Positions 17,616-28,036 of a stretch of DNA of 64,000 bases are shown piece after piece. The notes under the pieces are model-generated. The model made no database searches, was not told the origin of the DNA, and saw nothing but the letters and a program-made list of their open reading frames with translations. Both the position numbers and the translations under genes were made by a program. Each line of letters opens with the position of its first letter. The stretch's first letter is position 1. This DNA comes from Vibrio mytili (lineage in GTDB: Bacteria; Pseudomonadota; Gammaproteobacteria; Enterobacterales; Vibrionaceae), in contig NZ_JXOK01000004.1 in assembly GCF_000830505.1 (NCBI RefSeq), positions 62,001 through 126,000 of the forward strand. Direction: 5' to 3'.

Positions 17616-18659
17616 ATGATGACAGATTTAAGAATGGTGTCAGCCAAGTCATTGTGCATTATAGCGGCTATTGCACTTTATTTTGCTACAGTGGCATCGA
17701 TCAGTTTAGGAGCAATGAACATCAGTCTATCCGACAGTTTGAAATCATTACTCCCAGTAGGAAACGCGAACATTCCCGACCATGTAACGATGATCGTACA
17801 ACAAGTGCGTTTGCCTCGAACGCTGTTAGCTATTGCCGTCGGCGGAATTTTAGCTATCAGTGGTGCAGTAATGCAAGGGCTGTTTAGGAACCCGTTAGCC
17901 GATCCCGGCATCATCGGTGTTTCGTCTGGAGCGGCGCTAGGCGCAGCACTTGCCATCGTGGTATTTGGCGAACTCTCCAGTCAATACCCAAATATATTAC
18001 TGTTTGGCACTGTGCCGATGTTTGCTTGTATTGGCGGTGCTTTGACTACCTTTGCTGTCTATCGTCTAGGAACAAGCAATACCGGAACGTCCGTTACTAT
18101 GATGCTGCTCTCTGGGGTGGCAATATCAGCATTGGCTGGGGCAGCGTTGGGGTTGTTAAACTATTACGCAGACGACCAAGCACTGAGAGACCTTTCACTG
18201 TGGACCATGGGCTCGTTAGCTGGGGCCAACCCAAAAGGACTATGGCTTGCCTTTACAACCTTGATTGTGCTGCTTGTGGCTTACTATAAGGACGCTGACA
18301 AACTCAATGCCATGTTGCTGGGGGAAGCAGAAGCACGTCATATGGGCATCAACGTACAAGCGTTAAAACGTCGTCTGATTATTCTGGCTGCATTTGGGGT
18401 TGGTGTGACGGTCGCATTAAGCGGCATGATCGGCTTTGTTGGCCTTATTGTGCCTCATTTAGCAAGGATGATTATCGGCCCGAATTACCGCTCTTTATTG
18501 CCAGCGACTTTGTTTATGGGAGCGTTATTGCTTTTGATTTCCGACATGTTAGCGAGAATCGTCGTCGCGCCATTAGACATGCCTGTTGGGATCGTGACCG
18601 CGTTACTTGGTGCACCCTTTTTTGTCTGGCTATTGATTAAACAAAAGGGACGAATCTAA
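17616..18659 (+). CDS. hutC: Haem ABC transporter permease HutC
   Basis: The FecCD/BtuC-type permease of 347 residues has about ten membrane helices. Conserved segments are VRLPRTLLAIAVGGILAISGAVMQG (early, quoted in part), NPLADPGIIGVSSGAALG and the coupling region GFVGLIVPHLARM. It forms the membrane channel for haem with the ATPase HutD. ATG codons at 17616 and 17619 are both possible starts. Its stop overlaps the HutD start (TAATG). Confidence 0.93.
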   Translation: MMTDLRMVSAKSLCIIAAIALYFATVASISLGAMNISLSDSLKSLLPVGNANIPDHVTMIVQQVRLPRTLLAIAVGGILAISGAVMQGLFRNPLADPGIIGVSSGAALGAALAIVVFGELSSQYPNILLFGTVPMFACIGGALTTFAVYRLGTSNTGTSVTMMLLSGVAISALAGAALGLLNYYADDQALRDLSLWTMGSLAGANPKGLWLAFTTLIVLLVAYYKDADKLNAMLLGEAEARHMGINVQALKRRLIILAAFGVGVTVALSGMIGFVGLIVPHLARMIIGPNYRSLLPATLFMGALLLLISDMLARIVVAPLDMPVGIVTALLGAPFFVWLLIKQKGRI

Positions 18660-19498
18660 TGTTATTGGACTTACCTTTTAAATTTTCCCCCTCACAAAGC
18701 GTATCCGGGCCAATCAACTATTCTGGCCAAAAGACTGTAGAGGTACGCAATCTGTCAGTAACCTTGGGGAGCCAGTCTATTCTGAATGATATCCATCTGA
18801 CATTAAACCGTGGCGAGTTCACCGTTCTTCTTGGCCCAAATGGTACAGGTAAAAGCACATTGCTGAAGGCGATAACAGGCGAGATCAACGCAACAGGTCA
18901 CTGTCGTATATTTGGACAAGAGAAAGCACATTGGCCTGCGCCTTTATTGGCCAAGCACTTAGGCGTACTGCCGCAAAGTAGCTCTCTGTCATTTAACTTT
19001 ATGGCGAAAGAAGTGATTGAACTAGGGGGAATAGGATTAACCATGTCCAAGCGTGAACTGGAGGGTGTGGTCAGCAAATATATGAACGCGACGGATGTAA
19101 AACATCTGACTTCACGTGCCTACCCCACTTTGTCCGGCGGAGAAAAACAACGTGTTCACTTGGCACGTGTGCTAACCCAACTAGAGCAAAGCGGTGACAA
19201 TAAGGTTTTATTGTTGGATGAACCGACATCGGCATTAGATATTCATCACCAGCACACGACTCTAGATCTGGCACACAAACTTGCCAATAATGGTGCAACG
19301 GTGGTGGCCGTGTTGCACGATCTCAATCTCGCGGCGCAGTATGCGGATAGAATCATTATTCTCAACCACGGTACGATCGTCACTGACGGTTCTCCTCGCG
19401 ATGCGCTCCAACCAAACATCATAAATGAAGTTTACCACCATAAGGTGGATGTCATTACACACCCAACCTACGGCCACCCTGTCGTTATCACGAGTTAG
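18659..19498 (+). CDS. hutD: Haem ABC transporter ATP-binding protein HutD
   Basis: The 279-residue ATPase has Walker A GPNGTGKST at about residues 59-67, a Q-loop at LPQSSS, signature LSGGEKQR and Walker B VLLLDEPTSALD, followed by the H-loop in AVLHDLNLAAQYADR. The first 27 residues precede the normal start of the family; the start is kept because ATG overlaps the hutC stop and implies coupling. It powers haem import through HutC. It is the last gene of the tonB-hutD operon and is followed by a clear terminator. Confidence 0.92.
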   Translation: MLLDLPFKFSPSQSVSGPINYSGQKTVEVRNLSVTLGSQSILNDIHLTLNRGEFTVLLGPNGTGKSTLLKAITGEINATGHCRIFGQEKAHWPAPLLAKHLGVLPQSSSLSFNFMAKEVIELGGIGLTMSKRELEGVVSKYMNATDVKHLTSRAYPTLSGGEKQRVHLARVLTQLEQSGDNKVLLLDEPTSALDIHHQHTTLDLAHKLANNGATVVAVLHDLNLAAQYADRIIILNHGTIVTDGSPRDALQPNIINEVYHHKVDVITHPTYGHPVVITS

Positions 19499-19526
19499 GC
19501 GTTCAGTGATTGAATTCGAATGGTAC

Positions 19527-19554
19527 AAAGGACGCAAGTCATTTTGCGTCCTTT
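19527..19554 (+). terminator. Rho-independent terminator after hutD
   Basis: AAAGGACGCAA at 19527-19537 pairs with TTGCGTCCTTT at 19544-19554 over an 11-bp perfect stem with a 6-base loop. It can act in both directions and also closes the flavin oxidoreductase gene on the other strand. Confidence 0.85.
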
Positions 19555-19573
19555 ATTCGTTGATTCAAAAAGG

Positions 19574-20690
19574 TTATGCCTGCTCCGTTGCCCTGCGGCG
19601 GTTTCGATTTTTGTGCACCACGCAAAAGTTACCGCGCTTGGTGCGACATTTTGAGCAGCGCTCACAATCAACAGGAGCTCGATTCCCCTCTTTCCAACGC
19701 TTAACCAATTGTGGCTCGGCTAGCAGTGGACGAGATAACGCAAAAAATTGAATGTTGGTATTCTCGGCAATGTTCTCTATCGCATCGATAGCACTTAAAC
19801 CACCGACAGTGATCACGGGTATGTTCACATCTAGCTAATCACATGCCCAAATTCGTGGAAATAGCCTTCTTCTTGTAATGTGTGCCCATCAAAGGTTTCA
19901 CCGACAAGTTCGTTGGCTTTGCCATGAATGTTACCAGAGACAATGATGGCATCGACACCGATTTCTTCGAGCTTCTTACACACATGACGCGTTTCATCAA
20001 AGGTTAAACCACCATCAAAAAATTCCGTTGCGGTGAGTTTGACAAGAATTGGAAAATCATGGCCGACTAACTTTCTGGTCTCCGCATAAATTTCGATAAG
20101 AAAACGCATGCGGTTTTCTAAACTCCCACCGTATTCATCTTCACGGCGGTTGTAATACGGGCTTAAAAACTGGTTGATTAAGTAAGTGTGTGCAGCGTGA
20201 ATTTCTACCCCATCAAAGCCAGAGTCTTGAGCACGCTTGCTTGCTAACGCAAAAGCTTTGACGATATGGTGGATATCCTCTTTCGTCATCGCTGTACCTT
20301 GCGTATTCGTGCCACGCTCAGGCACATCACTCGGAGCAAAAATTACCCGCTCACCGACGTTATAAGTGGTTTTGGTACCACCATACGCAATTTGCATGAC
20401 GATCTTCGAGTCGTACTGATGTACAAGATCCGTAAGCGTTTTGTATTCTTCAACAAAAGAGTCGTTGTAGATTCCCATCATCCTGCGTTGGGTTTCTCTT
20501 CTTCGACAATATTGGCGTAACCCGTAACGATGAGGCCTACATCACCTTTCGCCAGCTCTTCATAAATATTGTAAAGCTTCTCAGTCATATGACCATCTTC
20601 GGTCGCCATATTTTCCCACGTTGCGCTGCGTACAAAGCGGTTCTTTAGGGTCATGTTGCCAATGCGGGCTTCGGAAAACAAAATGCTCAA
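19574..20690 (-). pseudogene. NADH:flavin oxidoreductase (OYE-like), broken by two frameshifts as written
   Basis: Three consecutive minus-strand frames form one protein of about 372 residues. The first begins after the likely TTG start at 20690 (SILFSEARIGNMTLKNRFVR) and ends EEEKPNAG. The second begins MMGIYNDSFVEEYKTL and contains GVEIHAAHTYLINQFLSPYYNRR. The third contains VITVGGLSAIDAIE and the cysteine motif CERCSKCRTKRGNFC. One A missing near 20481 and one base missing near 19833 (plus-strand coordinates) rejoin them (NAGMMGIY and VISLDVNIPV). The enzyme belongs to the old-yellow-enzyme family; its substrate is unknown. Single-base losses suggest sequence error rather than true decay. 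Confidence 0.8.
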
Positions 20691-20744
20691 AAGCTGTCCT
20701 CTTAAATTTGTTTTTATCTTTCTCTGCTTACAAGCCAGTGAGAA

Positions 20745-20784
20745 CGAAAAAGGAACAGCATTGCACAATGCAAGGCTGTTCCTT
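20745..20784 (-). terminator. Long hairpin terminator downstream of the cyo operon
   Basis: AAGGAACAGC at 20750-20759 pairs with GCTGTTCCTT at 20775-20784. Inside it TTGCA (20761-20765) pairs with TGCAA (20769-20773), giving about 15 paired bases with one mismatch. Read on the minus strand it is followed by a run of five T, so it should end transcription coming from cyoE, about 165 bp upstream. Confidence 0.7.
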
Positions 20785-20949
20785 CTCTGAATCCTTGAGA
20801 CTTACAGTCAACACACGCACCTTAATGCCTAGTCGAGGACAAAACTTTAATCTGGATTAAGGTTTAGTGAGTTGTGTCTACTTATTAAGAAAAATAACGT
20901 ATTAGTTTGGCGATCAAAACATGCACCAAGCTAAATGGGCTTAAACGTA

Positions 20950-21822
20950 TTACAAAGACAGAGCAAGTGGAATTAACTCAACGCCGAGCACACCGCTTAT
21001 TCCCATGACAACAAGTAATGAGACTTTAAACACCGACTTCGACCAAGTGACGTAGTTGCTGTCATCAATGCTGCGGAACGTTACTTTGGTCCACATAAAG
21101 CATACAACCGCTGCGACCGCTAAGTACTCATACCCTGCGTCACCGAGTAAAAACAGACCGAAAGAAACGGCACTAAAGGCAGCGACATAAGCTTTCATAT
21201 GACGATGCGCTTTATGAATGCCCTCTTTAACAGGCAAAACCGGAATACCCGCTTCACGGTAATCCTGCATTCGGAACATCGCGATCGCATACGAATGCGG
21301 CATTTGCCACAAACAGAACATAGTAAACAATAGGATGGCTTCTAAACTAATGAAGTTTGTGACCGCCAAGTAGCCAACCAATGGCGGCACTGCACCCGAA
21401 ATACTGCCCACTAAGGTTCCATATACAGAATTGCGCTTGTACCACATGGTGTAGAAAAACACGTAATACACATAACCAAGCAAGACGACAACAGCAGAAA
21501 GCGGATTTGCAAGTTGGTACAGTAAAGCCGTTCCAACCAGTAACAATACCAACGCATAAACAAACGCAACGTCGATATTGATATTGCCTTTCACTGTCTC
21601 GCGATTTTGCGTACGTGCCATCTTTTGGTCGATGTCGCGATCAAAAATATTATTCACTACACAACCTGAAGCAATCACCAGCCCCACACCAGCCAACGTT
21701 GTAAAAAACAACGTCAGACTAGCAGGTTCCGTTTTTGCGGCGAGGAAGAACCCCGCCGCAACAGAAATCAGGTTGCCGAAAATAATGCCTGGTTTGGTAA
21801 TAGACAAATAACTTTTCAGCAT
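20950..21822 (-). CDS. cyoE: Protohaem IX farnesyltransferase (haem O synthase)
   Basis: The start at 21822 (MLKSYLSITKPGIIFGNLIS) is the family start, giving 290 residues. The long frame upstream runs into cyoD and is discarded. The UbiA-type motif NNIFDRDIDQKM (first aspartate-rich site) and YxxxKR-type YTMWYKRNSVYG are present, with seven to nine membrane helices. The enzyme adds a farnesyl chain to haem B to make haem O for the CyoB binuclear centre. It lies 8 bp after cyoD at the end of the cyo operon. Confidence 0.95.
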   Translation of the reverse strand: MLKSYLSITKPGIIFGNLISVAAGFFLAAKTEPASLTLFFTTLAGVGLVIASGCVVNNIFDRDIDQKMARTQNRETVKGNINIDVAFVYALVLLLVGTALLYQLANPLSAVVVLLGYVYYVFFYTMWYKRNSVYGTLVGSISGAVPPLVGYLAVTNFISLEAILLFTMFCLWQMPHSYAIAMFRMQDYREAGIPVLPVKEGIHKAHRHMKAYVAAFSAVSFGLFLLGDAGYEYLAVAAVVCFMWTKVTFRSIDDSNYVTWSKSVFKVSLLVVMGISGVLGVELIPLALSL

Positions 21823-21830
21823 ACTGAGGC

Positions 21831-22142
21831 CTACAACTTCATATTGACGTTCATGTTGTAGATGATCCACACCGAACCGGCGATGAGGATAAACACAACA
21901 ATGGCGGTGAACATCAAAGACACCAAGTTCCAACGTCCGTCTGACGTTTTTGCTTCCATGTGCAAGAAGTATTTGAAATGAACAAATATCTGCACAATCG
22001 CACAAGTAAACAGAATCGCGTAAGTCGTTGTATCAGGCAGTGACTTTGTCCATACGAAGTAGAACGGGATCACCGTTAGGATCAGCGCTGCGACAAACCC
22101 TTTAACGTAATCAGACGCACTGGTTTCAACATGTTGACCCAT
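21831..22142 (-). CDS. cyoD: Cytochrome bo3 ubiquinol oxidase subunit IV
   Basis: The start is the ATG at 22140-22142 ([17 protein letters not shown]), which overlaps the cyoC stop as TAATG and gives 103 residues. Three membrane helices and the HFKYFLHM segment are typical of CyoD. The subunit helps assemble the copper site of the oxidase. Confidence 0.95.
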   Translation of the reverse strand: MGQHVETSASDYVKGFVAALILTVIPFYFVWTKSLPDTTTYAILFTCAIVQIFVHFKYFLHMEAKTSDGRWNLVSLMFTAIVVFILIAGSVWIIYNMNVNMKL

Positions 22143-22744
22143 TACATCACCCCCAATAGATAAACAATGGTAAAGACGCAAATCCAGACGATATCTAAGA
22201 AGTGCCAGAACAAGCTCAAGCAGTTAAAGCGCATGGCCATGTTGTCGTTCAGCCCTTTGGTCGAAAGCTGATGATACGCAATCGCCAACCAAATTAGACC
22301 AAAGGTCACGTGCAGACCGTGCGTTCCAACTAACGTAAAGAAAGCGGATAGAAAAGCGCTGGTTTGAGGGCCGTAACCTTCTTCGATCAAATGATGAAAT
22401 TCGTAGACTTCCATGCAGATGAACCCTAGACCGAGCAAGAATGTCACTTGCATCCAGCGTTTTAATCCAGAAACGTCTTTACGCTTCATCGCGATCATGC
22501 CAAAGCCAAATGTGATACTACTTACCAGCAGCAACATGGTTTCAACGAATACAAACGGCAGTTCAAAAATCTCTTTCCCGGTAGGTCCGGAGATTGAATT
22601 ACTCTCTAGCACCGCGTAAGTTGCAAACAAAGTTGCAAACAGTACGCAGTCGCTCATCAAGTAAACCCAGAAGCCAAACAGCTTGTTGCCATTGGTGTCG
22701 TGATGATGGTCATGATCGTGGTGTGCTGCGATACTAGTTTGCAT
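22142..22744 (-). CDS. cyoC: Cytochrome bo3 ubiquinol oxidase subunit III
   Basis: The 200-residue protein has five membrane helices and a histidine-rich N-terminus ([11 protein letters not shown]). Conserved COX3-type stretches include [24 protein letters not shown] in part and [13 protein letters not shown]. It overlaps the cyoB end by 11 bp. It belongs to the haem-copper quinol oxidase complex in the inner membrane. Confidence 0.95.
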   Translation of the reverse strand: MQTSIAAHHDHDHHHDTNGNKLFGFWVYLMSDCVLFATLFATYAVLESNSISGPTGKEIFELPFVFVETMLLLVSSITFGFGMIAMKRKDVSGLKRWMQVTFLLGLGFICMEVYEFHHLIEEGYGPQTSAFLSAFFTLVGTHGLHVTFGLIWLAIAYHQLSTKGLNDNMAMRFNCLSLFWHFLDIVWICVFTIVYLLGVM

Positions 22745-24770
22745 ATGTCACCTCCAGATCATCTTTGCTTTCATTATCTTTCACTGAGTCTTTCTTCGCT
22801 TGTTCAAGCTCTGCACGGCGTGCCGCTTCAATCGCTTTGATTTCTTCAACTTCAACGTAGTAATCCACGTCTTCGTTGTAGCTATGTTTGATACAAGTAA
22901 CAACAATGGCTACGAAACTGAATGCCGCTAACCACCAGATGTACCAAATCATGCCAAAGCCAAATACCAATGACCAAGCCGATACATACATACCCGTTGG
23001 GGTATTTTTTGGCATGTGGATACGTTCATATTCCACTTCCTTCGTTGGATCAAACTCACCGCTTTGCTTCTGATACCAGAATGCATCTAAGACATCACCT
23101 TTTGGCAGGTGAGCAAAGTTGTAGAATGGCGGAGGTGAAGACGTTGCCCATTCCAGAGTACGTCCGCCCCAAGGGTCACCAGTAAGATCGCGGTTTTGCT
23201 CGCGGTCACGGATACTCACGTAAATCTGGATGAATTGAGACAGAACGCCCAATGCAATCACGACCGTACCTGCTGCTGCAACAGCCAGCAGAGGGAAGAA
23301 CTCAGGGTTGATATCTTGGCTAAGTCGACGGGTCATCCCCATAAAACCTAACGCGTATAGCGGTAAGAACGCCATCAAGAAACCAATGATCCATAGATAG
23401 AATGCGCGCTTGCCCCAAGTCTCATTCATCGTGAAACCCGTTGCTTTCGGGAACCAGTAAGTGATAGCAGCGAAACATCCAAATACGACACCACCGATAA
23501 TCACGTTATGGAAGTGCGCGATCAGGAATACTGAGTTATGCAAAACAAAATCTGCACCTGGTACCGCCATCAATACCCCCGTCATACCACCTACGGTAAA
23601 GGTGATCAGGAAGCCGACGGTCCACAACATAGGCGTGGTAAATTGGATGCGACCTTTGTACATGGTGAATAGCCAGTTAAAGATCTTAACCCCTGTTGGG
23701 ATAGAAATGATCATCGTGGCAATACCAAAGAACGCGTTTACATTCGCGCCCGAACCCATGGTAAAGAAGTGATGCAACCAAACCACAAACGCCAGGATAG
23801 TGATGACAATGGTAGCCCAAACCAATGATGTGTAGCCAAATAGCTTCTTGCGAGAGAAAGTCGCCGTGACTTCTGAGAACACACCGAAGATCGGTAGAAT
23901 CAGAATGTACACTTCTGGGTGACCCCACGCCCAAATCAGGTTGACGTACATCATTACGTTGCCGCCAAGATCATTGGTAAAGAAGTGCATGCCCAAATAT
24001 CTATCCAGCGTCAACAAAGCAATCGTGACGGTCAGAATTGGGAAGGAAATAATGATCAGGATATTTGCACACAGTGATGCCCAGGTGAAAACGGGCATTT
24101 TCATCATTGGCATGGATGGCGTACGCATACGCAGAATAGTCGCGAAAAAGTTCACGCCCGTTAACGTAGTACCCACACCGGAGATCTGCAACGCCCAAAT
24201 CCAATAGTCGACCCCGACTCCCGGACTGGCCTTAATCCCTGAAAGCGGCGGGTAAGCCAACCAACCTGTTTGACCAAACTCACCTAAACCGAGAGACATG
24301 TTCGTCAAAATCACACCAACAACAAACAGCCAAAAGCTCAAGTTGTTCAGGTATGGAAACGCAACATCTCGCGCACCAATTTGCAGCGGAACAATGATGT
24401 TCATCAGGCCAATCACTAATGGCATGGCTACGAAGAAAATCATGATCACGCCGTGGGCGGTAAAGATTTGGTCATAGTGATGTGGCGGCAGATAACCCGC
24501 CTCACCTGCTGAAGAAAGGAGTTGCTGACTACGCATCATTACGGCGTCAGCAAAACCACGAACAAGCATCACCATCGCAACTGCGATATACATGAAGCCC
24601 AATTTTTTATGGTCTACAGAGGTAAACCATTCGTTCCATAAATACTGCCATTTACCCGCTTTTGTCACTGCGTAAACGACGGCTAAACCCACTAGTGCTA
24701 CGATCGCTAGAGTGATAACGATAATGGGCTCGTGGAATGGAATTGAATCAAGAGTTAATCTTCCAAACAT
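22734..24770 (-). CDS. cyoB: Cytochrome bo3 ubiquinol oxidase subunit I
   Basis: The 678-residue catalytic subunit (E. coli CyoB is 663) contains the haem-copper oxidase signatures: [11 protein letters not shown] with a haem ligand histidine, [21 protein letters not shown] with the Cu-B His-Tyr pair, [10 protein letters not shown] with two Cu-B histidines, and [17 protein letters not shown] with the haem histidines. It reduces O2 to water while pumping protons. The charged C-terminus after the last helix ([14 protein letters not shown]) is longer than in E. coli. Confidence 0.97.
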   Translation of the reverse strand: MFGRLTLDSIPFHEPIIVITLAIVALVGLAVVYAVTKAGKWQYLWNEWFTSVDHKKLGFMYIAVAMVMLVRGFADAVMMRSQQLLSSAGEAGYLPPHHYDQIFTAHGVIMIFFVAMPLVIGLMNIIVPLQIGARDVAFPYLNNLSFWLFVVGVILTNMSLGLGEFGQTGWLAYPPLSGIKASPGVGVDYWIWALQISGVGTTLTGVNFFATILRMRTPSMPMMKMPVFTWASLCANILIIISFPILTVTIALLTLDRYLGMHFFTNDLGGNVMMYVNLIWAWGHPEVYILILPIFGVFSEVTATFSRKKLFGYTSLVWATIVITILAFVVWLHHFFTMGSGANVNAFFGIATMIISIPTGVKIFNWLFTMYKGRIQFTTPMLWTVGFLITFTVGGMTGVLMAVPGADFVLHNSVFLIAHFHNVIIGGVVFGCFAAITYWFPKATGFTMNETWGKRAFYLWIIGFLMAFLPLYALGFMGMTRRLSQDINPEFFPLLAVAAAGTVVIALGVLSQFIQIYVSIRDREQNRDLTGDPWGGRTLEWATSSPPPFYNFAHLPKGDVLDAFWYQKQSGEFDPTKEVEYERIHMPKNTPTGMYVSAWSLVFGFGMIWYIWWLAAFSFVAIVVTCIKHSYNEDVDYYVEVEEIKAIEAARRAELEQAKKDSVKDNESKDDLEVTYAN

Positions 24771-24775
24771 AGCGA

Positions 24776-25657
24776 TTATCCTAGGTTTTCAGGCAAACAG
24801 TTCATTGAACCAGGATGCTGAGTCACAACGTCAGTAAACAAAAACGGTGGAACACTTGAGAACAGTGTCACCGGTTCCGCGATACTCGGCTCAGCCAGCT
24901 TGCTGTACTGATCCCAGTCTTCTATGCGGTTCGGGCTTGCTTTCACTTCCTGCACCCAATCTTGGAATGCTGAACGATCTGGCAATGCCGATGCTGTAAA
25001 CTTCATTTGAGAGAATCCCTTACCGCTAAAGCTCGATGCGAATCCCTTAAAATCACCTTCGTGGTTCGCAATCAAATTAAGCTTGGTCACCATTCCTGGC
25101 ATCGCATAGATCTGGCTACCTAAGCGTGGAATAAAGAATGCGTTCATGATGTTGTCTGACGTGAGCTTAAACTTGACAGGCACATCTTTAGGGAATGCCA
25201 CATAGTTTACCGTCGCGATGTTTTGCTCTGGGTAGATGAACAACCATTTCCAATCAAGTGATACCACTTCGATCGTGATTGGTTTTTCTGAACTAACCAA
25301 AGGCTTAGACGGCTCTAAAGCGTGGGTTGAACGCCAGGTGATGGCGGCAAGAATCGCAATAATGATGATCGGAATCGTCCATACCACTATCTCGATTTTG
25401 GTCGAGTGTGACCACTCAGGTGCATATTCTTCTTCGGTGTTAGAAGCGCGGTATCGATAAGCGAAATAAATCGTCATTAAAATCACGGGGATGACGACGA
25501 TTAACATCAGTAAAAGAGCAGTGATAATGAGCTCTTTTTCTTGGACACCGATAGCACCTTTGGGGTCAAGCAAAGCTGAATTACATCCTGAGAGCAGAAG
25601 CATGGCAAATGCCAAACTCCCCCTCGATATGATGCGTTTATATCTTGAGGCTTCCAT
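24776..25657 (-). CDS. cyoA: Cytochrome bo3 ubiquinol oxidase subunit II (lipoprotein)
   Basis: The 293-residue protein has a lipoprotein signal with lipobox LLLSGC (Cys near residue 25), two membrane helices and a periplasmic cupredoxin-like domain. The motif [21 protein letters not shown] and the [23 protein letters not shown] region (cited in part) match CyoA, which lacks the Cu-A ligands. It heads the operon cyoABCDE; the promoter should lie in the AT-rich gap upstream. Confidence 0.95.
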   Translation of the reverse strand: MEASRYKRIISRGSLAFAMLLLSGCNSALLDPKGAIGVQEKELIITALLLMLIVVIPVILMTIYFAYRYRASNTEEEYAPEWSHSTKIEIVVWTIPIIIIAILAAITWRSTHALEPSKPLVSSEKPITIEVVSLDWKWLFIYPEQNIATVNYVAFPKDVPVKFKLTSDNIMNAFFIPRLGSQIYAMPGMVTKLNLIANHEGDFKGFASSFSGKGFSQMKFTASALPDRSAFQDWVQEVKASPNRIEDWDQYSKLAEPSIAEPVTLFSSVPPFLFTDVVTQHPGSMNCLPENLG

Positions 25658-26314
25658 TAACTTTCTCGATGGTTGTCTGGTTTCTTGGCAAATACCCGAA
25701 ACCCGTAGTTATAGTCATTAGAATGTTTATGTGTTGAGCATGTGCGACATTGAACATCAAAATGCACCGTCCCAAGTCAAAACCATCGGTTATTTGCTCT
25801 GCTTGGTTAAACCCACATTTTTAGTGTGAGTTTATTGTTACACTTTGAAACACAATGTTACAACTGGCGCATTATGAAGAGTAGAGAATGAAAGCTCATC
25901 AGCGATTATCAGAATATTAGATTTCATTTTTGAGAAAACAAGATTGGAAGGAAAAGTAAAGACAAGCTTAATGATTAATAAAAAAAATATTTTAAATCAA
26001 CAGTATAATAGAAAAAGCCAGCGAAAAACCAAACCACATCAGCAATCAATAAAGCTATATACAACGCATTATACGCGTATGATGCAAAATGCAAAAAAGT
26101 GATCTAGATCAAATTATTTAAATCACTTATCTTTCATATGGTTTATTAAAAAAAAACTTTTAAAAACAATTAGTTTTAAGTTTCAATGAGATTATCCTAA
26201 TTGAAACTCGTTGATAACGCTGACCGCAAACTGCGATGAGTTACTGTCAGTCAGGTACTTCTACAAAAACGAACAACTGCGACACAAAAAAGAGCAACGA
26301 GCAGCTTTATGTTG
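25658..26314. other. Long AT-rich upstream region of cyoA
   Basis: No gene is visible in these 657 bp, which separate cyoA from the end of the ivd gene cluster on the same strand. TGTTACA occurs as a direct repeat at 25836-25842 and 25856-25862, exactly 20 bp apart. An FNR-like site lies near 26100. The region is much more AT-rich than its neighbours and probably holds the cyo promoter and its oxygen or carbon regulation. Confidence 0.55.
26099..26112. promoter_or_regulatory. FNR-like site upstream of the cyo operon
   Basis: GTGATCTAGATCAA matches the FNR consensus TTGAT-N4-ATCAA except for one base, with a perfect TGAT-CTAG-ATCA palindrome. FNR and ArcA repress cyo in E. coli, which fits. 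However, the site is about 440 bp upstream of the cyoA start, farther than usual, and CTAG spacers are also common by chance in AT-rich DNA. Confidence 0.4.
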
Positions 26315-27073
26315 TTACATCCGGATACCGCCATCTACCTCTAATACTCGCCCGGTAAAATAGTCATTTTCGAGAATGTACTTAACGGCATGGGCGATTT
26401 CGCTTGTCTCTCCCATTCTGCCTAAAGGAATCATTTTTTCTAGCCGTTCAATCGCTTCCGGCTTCATTTGCTCTGCCATCGCGGTATGGACCACACCGGG
26501 TGCAATCGCTGCTGCTCGAATTCCATACCTCGCTAGCTCACGAGCCCATGTGCTTGCCATGGTCGCAACCGCAGCTTTGGACGCTGAATAGTTAGTTTGC
26601 CCGATATTACCCGCGCGAGATACACTGGATATGTTGATGATGACACCGGTAGAACCTGTTTCAATCATTTTTACCGCCGCTTCCCGACCGCAAAGAAATG
26701 TCCCAGTGACATTCACATTCATGACATGATTGAATTGTTGTAGCGACATCTTGTTTACGACACCGTCTTTGACTTTCACCAGTAAGCCATCTCTTAATAC
26801 ACCAGCATTATTGATAAGGCCATTCAATTGACCAAAGTCTTGAATAATGTCATCAAACGTCCTTTCAACGTCGACTTCATTTGTGACATCCAGTGAATAA
26901 GTGATCGCTTTGGCGCTGAGCATATGGCATTGATCTTGGGTATCTTTCAGCCCACTCTCATTGACATCGATCAAAGCCAGATCGGCACCGGCTTGAGCGA
27001 GGATAATCGCCATCATTTGTCCAAGCCCTTGCCCTGCGCCAGTTATCGCAATCACACTGTTATTTATATCCAT
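26315..27073 (-). CDS. SDR-family 3-hydroxyacyl-CoA dehydrogenase, ivdG-type, of branched-chain amino acid catabolism
   Basis: The 252-residue short-chain dehydrogenase has the cofactor motif TGAGQGLG at about residues 11-18, NNAG (about 88-91), the catalytic Ser in INISSVS, and YSASK. Annotation by similarity alone would give FabG-type 3-oxoacyl reductase. Its position as the last gene of a valine/isoleucine catabolic operon equates it with the ivdG gene of Shewanella, predicted to oxidise 2-methyl-3-hydroxybutyryl-CoA in isoleucine breakdown. The specific substrate is inferred from context. Confidence 0.82.
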   Translation of the reverse strand: MDINNSVIAITGAGQGLGQMMAIILAQAGADLALIDVNESGLKDTQDQCHMLSAKAITYSLDVTNEVDVERTFDDIIQDFGQLNGLINNAGVLRDGLLVKVKDGVVNKMSLQQFNHVMNVNVTGTFLCGREAAVKMIETGSTGVIINISSVSRAGNIGQTNYSASKAAVATMASTWARELARYGIRAAAIAPGVVHTAMAEQMKPEAIERLEKMIPLGRMGETSEIAHAVKYILENDYFTGRVLEVDGGIRM

Positions 27074-27115
27074 TGATTTATCGTCCTTGATGCTGTTATA
27101 TCCAAAGGCTTTTCG

Positions 27116-28017
27116 TCACTTCTGAGTTTTATAAAACTCAAACAAGCTGGAAAAATCTCGCTCCCCATGACCACTCGCGTTATGCAGGGAGTAAAGGTTA
27201 CGAGCCAATGATCCCATCGGTACCGAAGAGTTGGTTTGAAGTGCAGCGTCCAATCCCAAACCGAGATCTTTGAGCATCAGCTTACTCATAAAACCCGGTT
27301 TATATTGGTGGCTCGATGGCACATTATCCATGACGCCAGGACAAGGATTGTAAAGCTCTAATGCCCAGTTTCTGCCCGAACTTTGCAACATAATGTTGGA
27401 TAACACCTTAGGATCAAGCCATGATCAATGCCTAAATTTAGTGCTTCGCAGGTCCCAGACATAAGAATACCAAGCATCAAGTTATTACAGATCTTCGCCA
27501 TTTGACCATCGCCCGCTTTGCCGGCATGAAATACATTTTTTCCCATGTACTGCAATATAGCGTTGGCTTTGGCAAATGCCTGATCAGAACCACCGACAAT
27601 AAATGTTAACGTCGCCGCTTTCGCACCTACCACGCCACCAGAAACTGGCGCATCGACAAATAACAGCTTGTGATTACCCGCTTCGTTAGCTACCAATCGG
27701 GCAGAATCCGGGTCAATGGTGGAGCAATCAATCAGCAAAGTATTCGACTCAACAAGGTTAAGGACCCCAACTCCACCACGAAGATCACCTAGATAAACAG
27801 CACGTACATGTTTCCCTGTCGGTAACATCGTGATCACGGTACTCGCCCCATCGACCACCTCTTCTAATGAGTCAGCAACGATAGCCCCAAAAGGCTCGAG
27901 TTGTTTTGCTGCGACAGTATCCACATCGAATACTTGAACATTAAAGCCCGACGCGAGTAAGTTTTGCGCCATTGGGTTTCCCATTCGACCTATGCCGATG
28001 AATGCAATCGTACTCAT
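27116..28017 (-). pseudogene. mmsB: 3-hydroxyisobutyrate dehydrogenase, frameshifted as written
   Basis: The N-terminal frame (27358-28017) has the NAD motif GIGRMGNPMAQNLL, DAPVSGGVVGAKAATLTF and the catalytic lysine in GDGQMAKICNNLMLG. It then runs into a false tail. The C-terminal frame (27116-27406) continues VLSNIMLQSSGRNWALE to KDLGLGLDAAL. One base missing at about 27415 (a CC read as C on the plus strand) restores GLDPKVLSNIM. The restored enzyme of about 300 residues oxidises 3-hydroxyisobutyrate to methylmalonate semialdehyde in valine degradation, feeding mmsA in the same operon. Confidence 0.88.
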
Positions 28018-28036
28018 GATAATTCCCCTTTGTTAG

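Noticed and set aside
19574..20690. Treating the three-part flavin oxidoreductase as a true degraded gene
   Set aside because: Two isolated one-base losses with otherwise perfect family sequence, matching the pattern seen across the window, favour sequence error.
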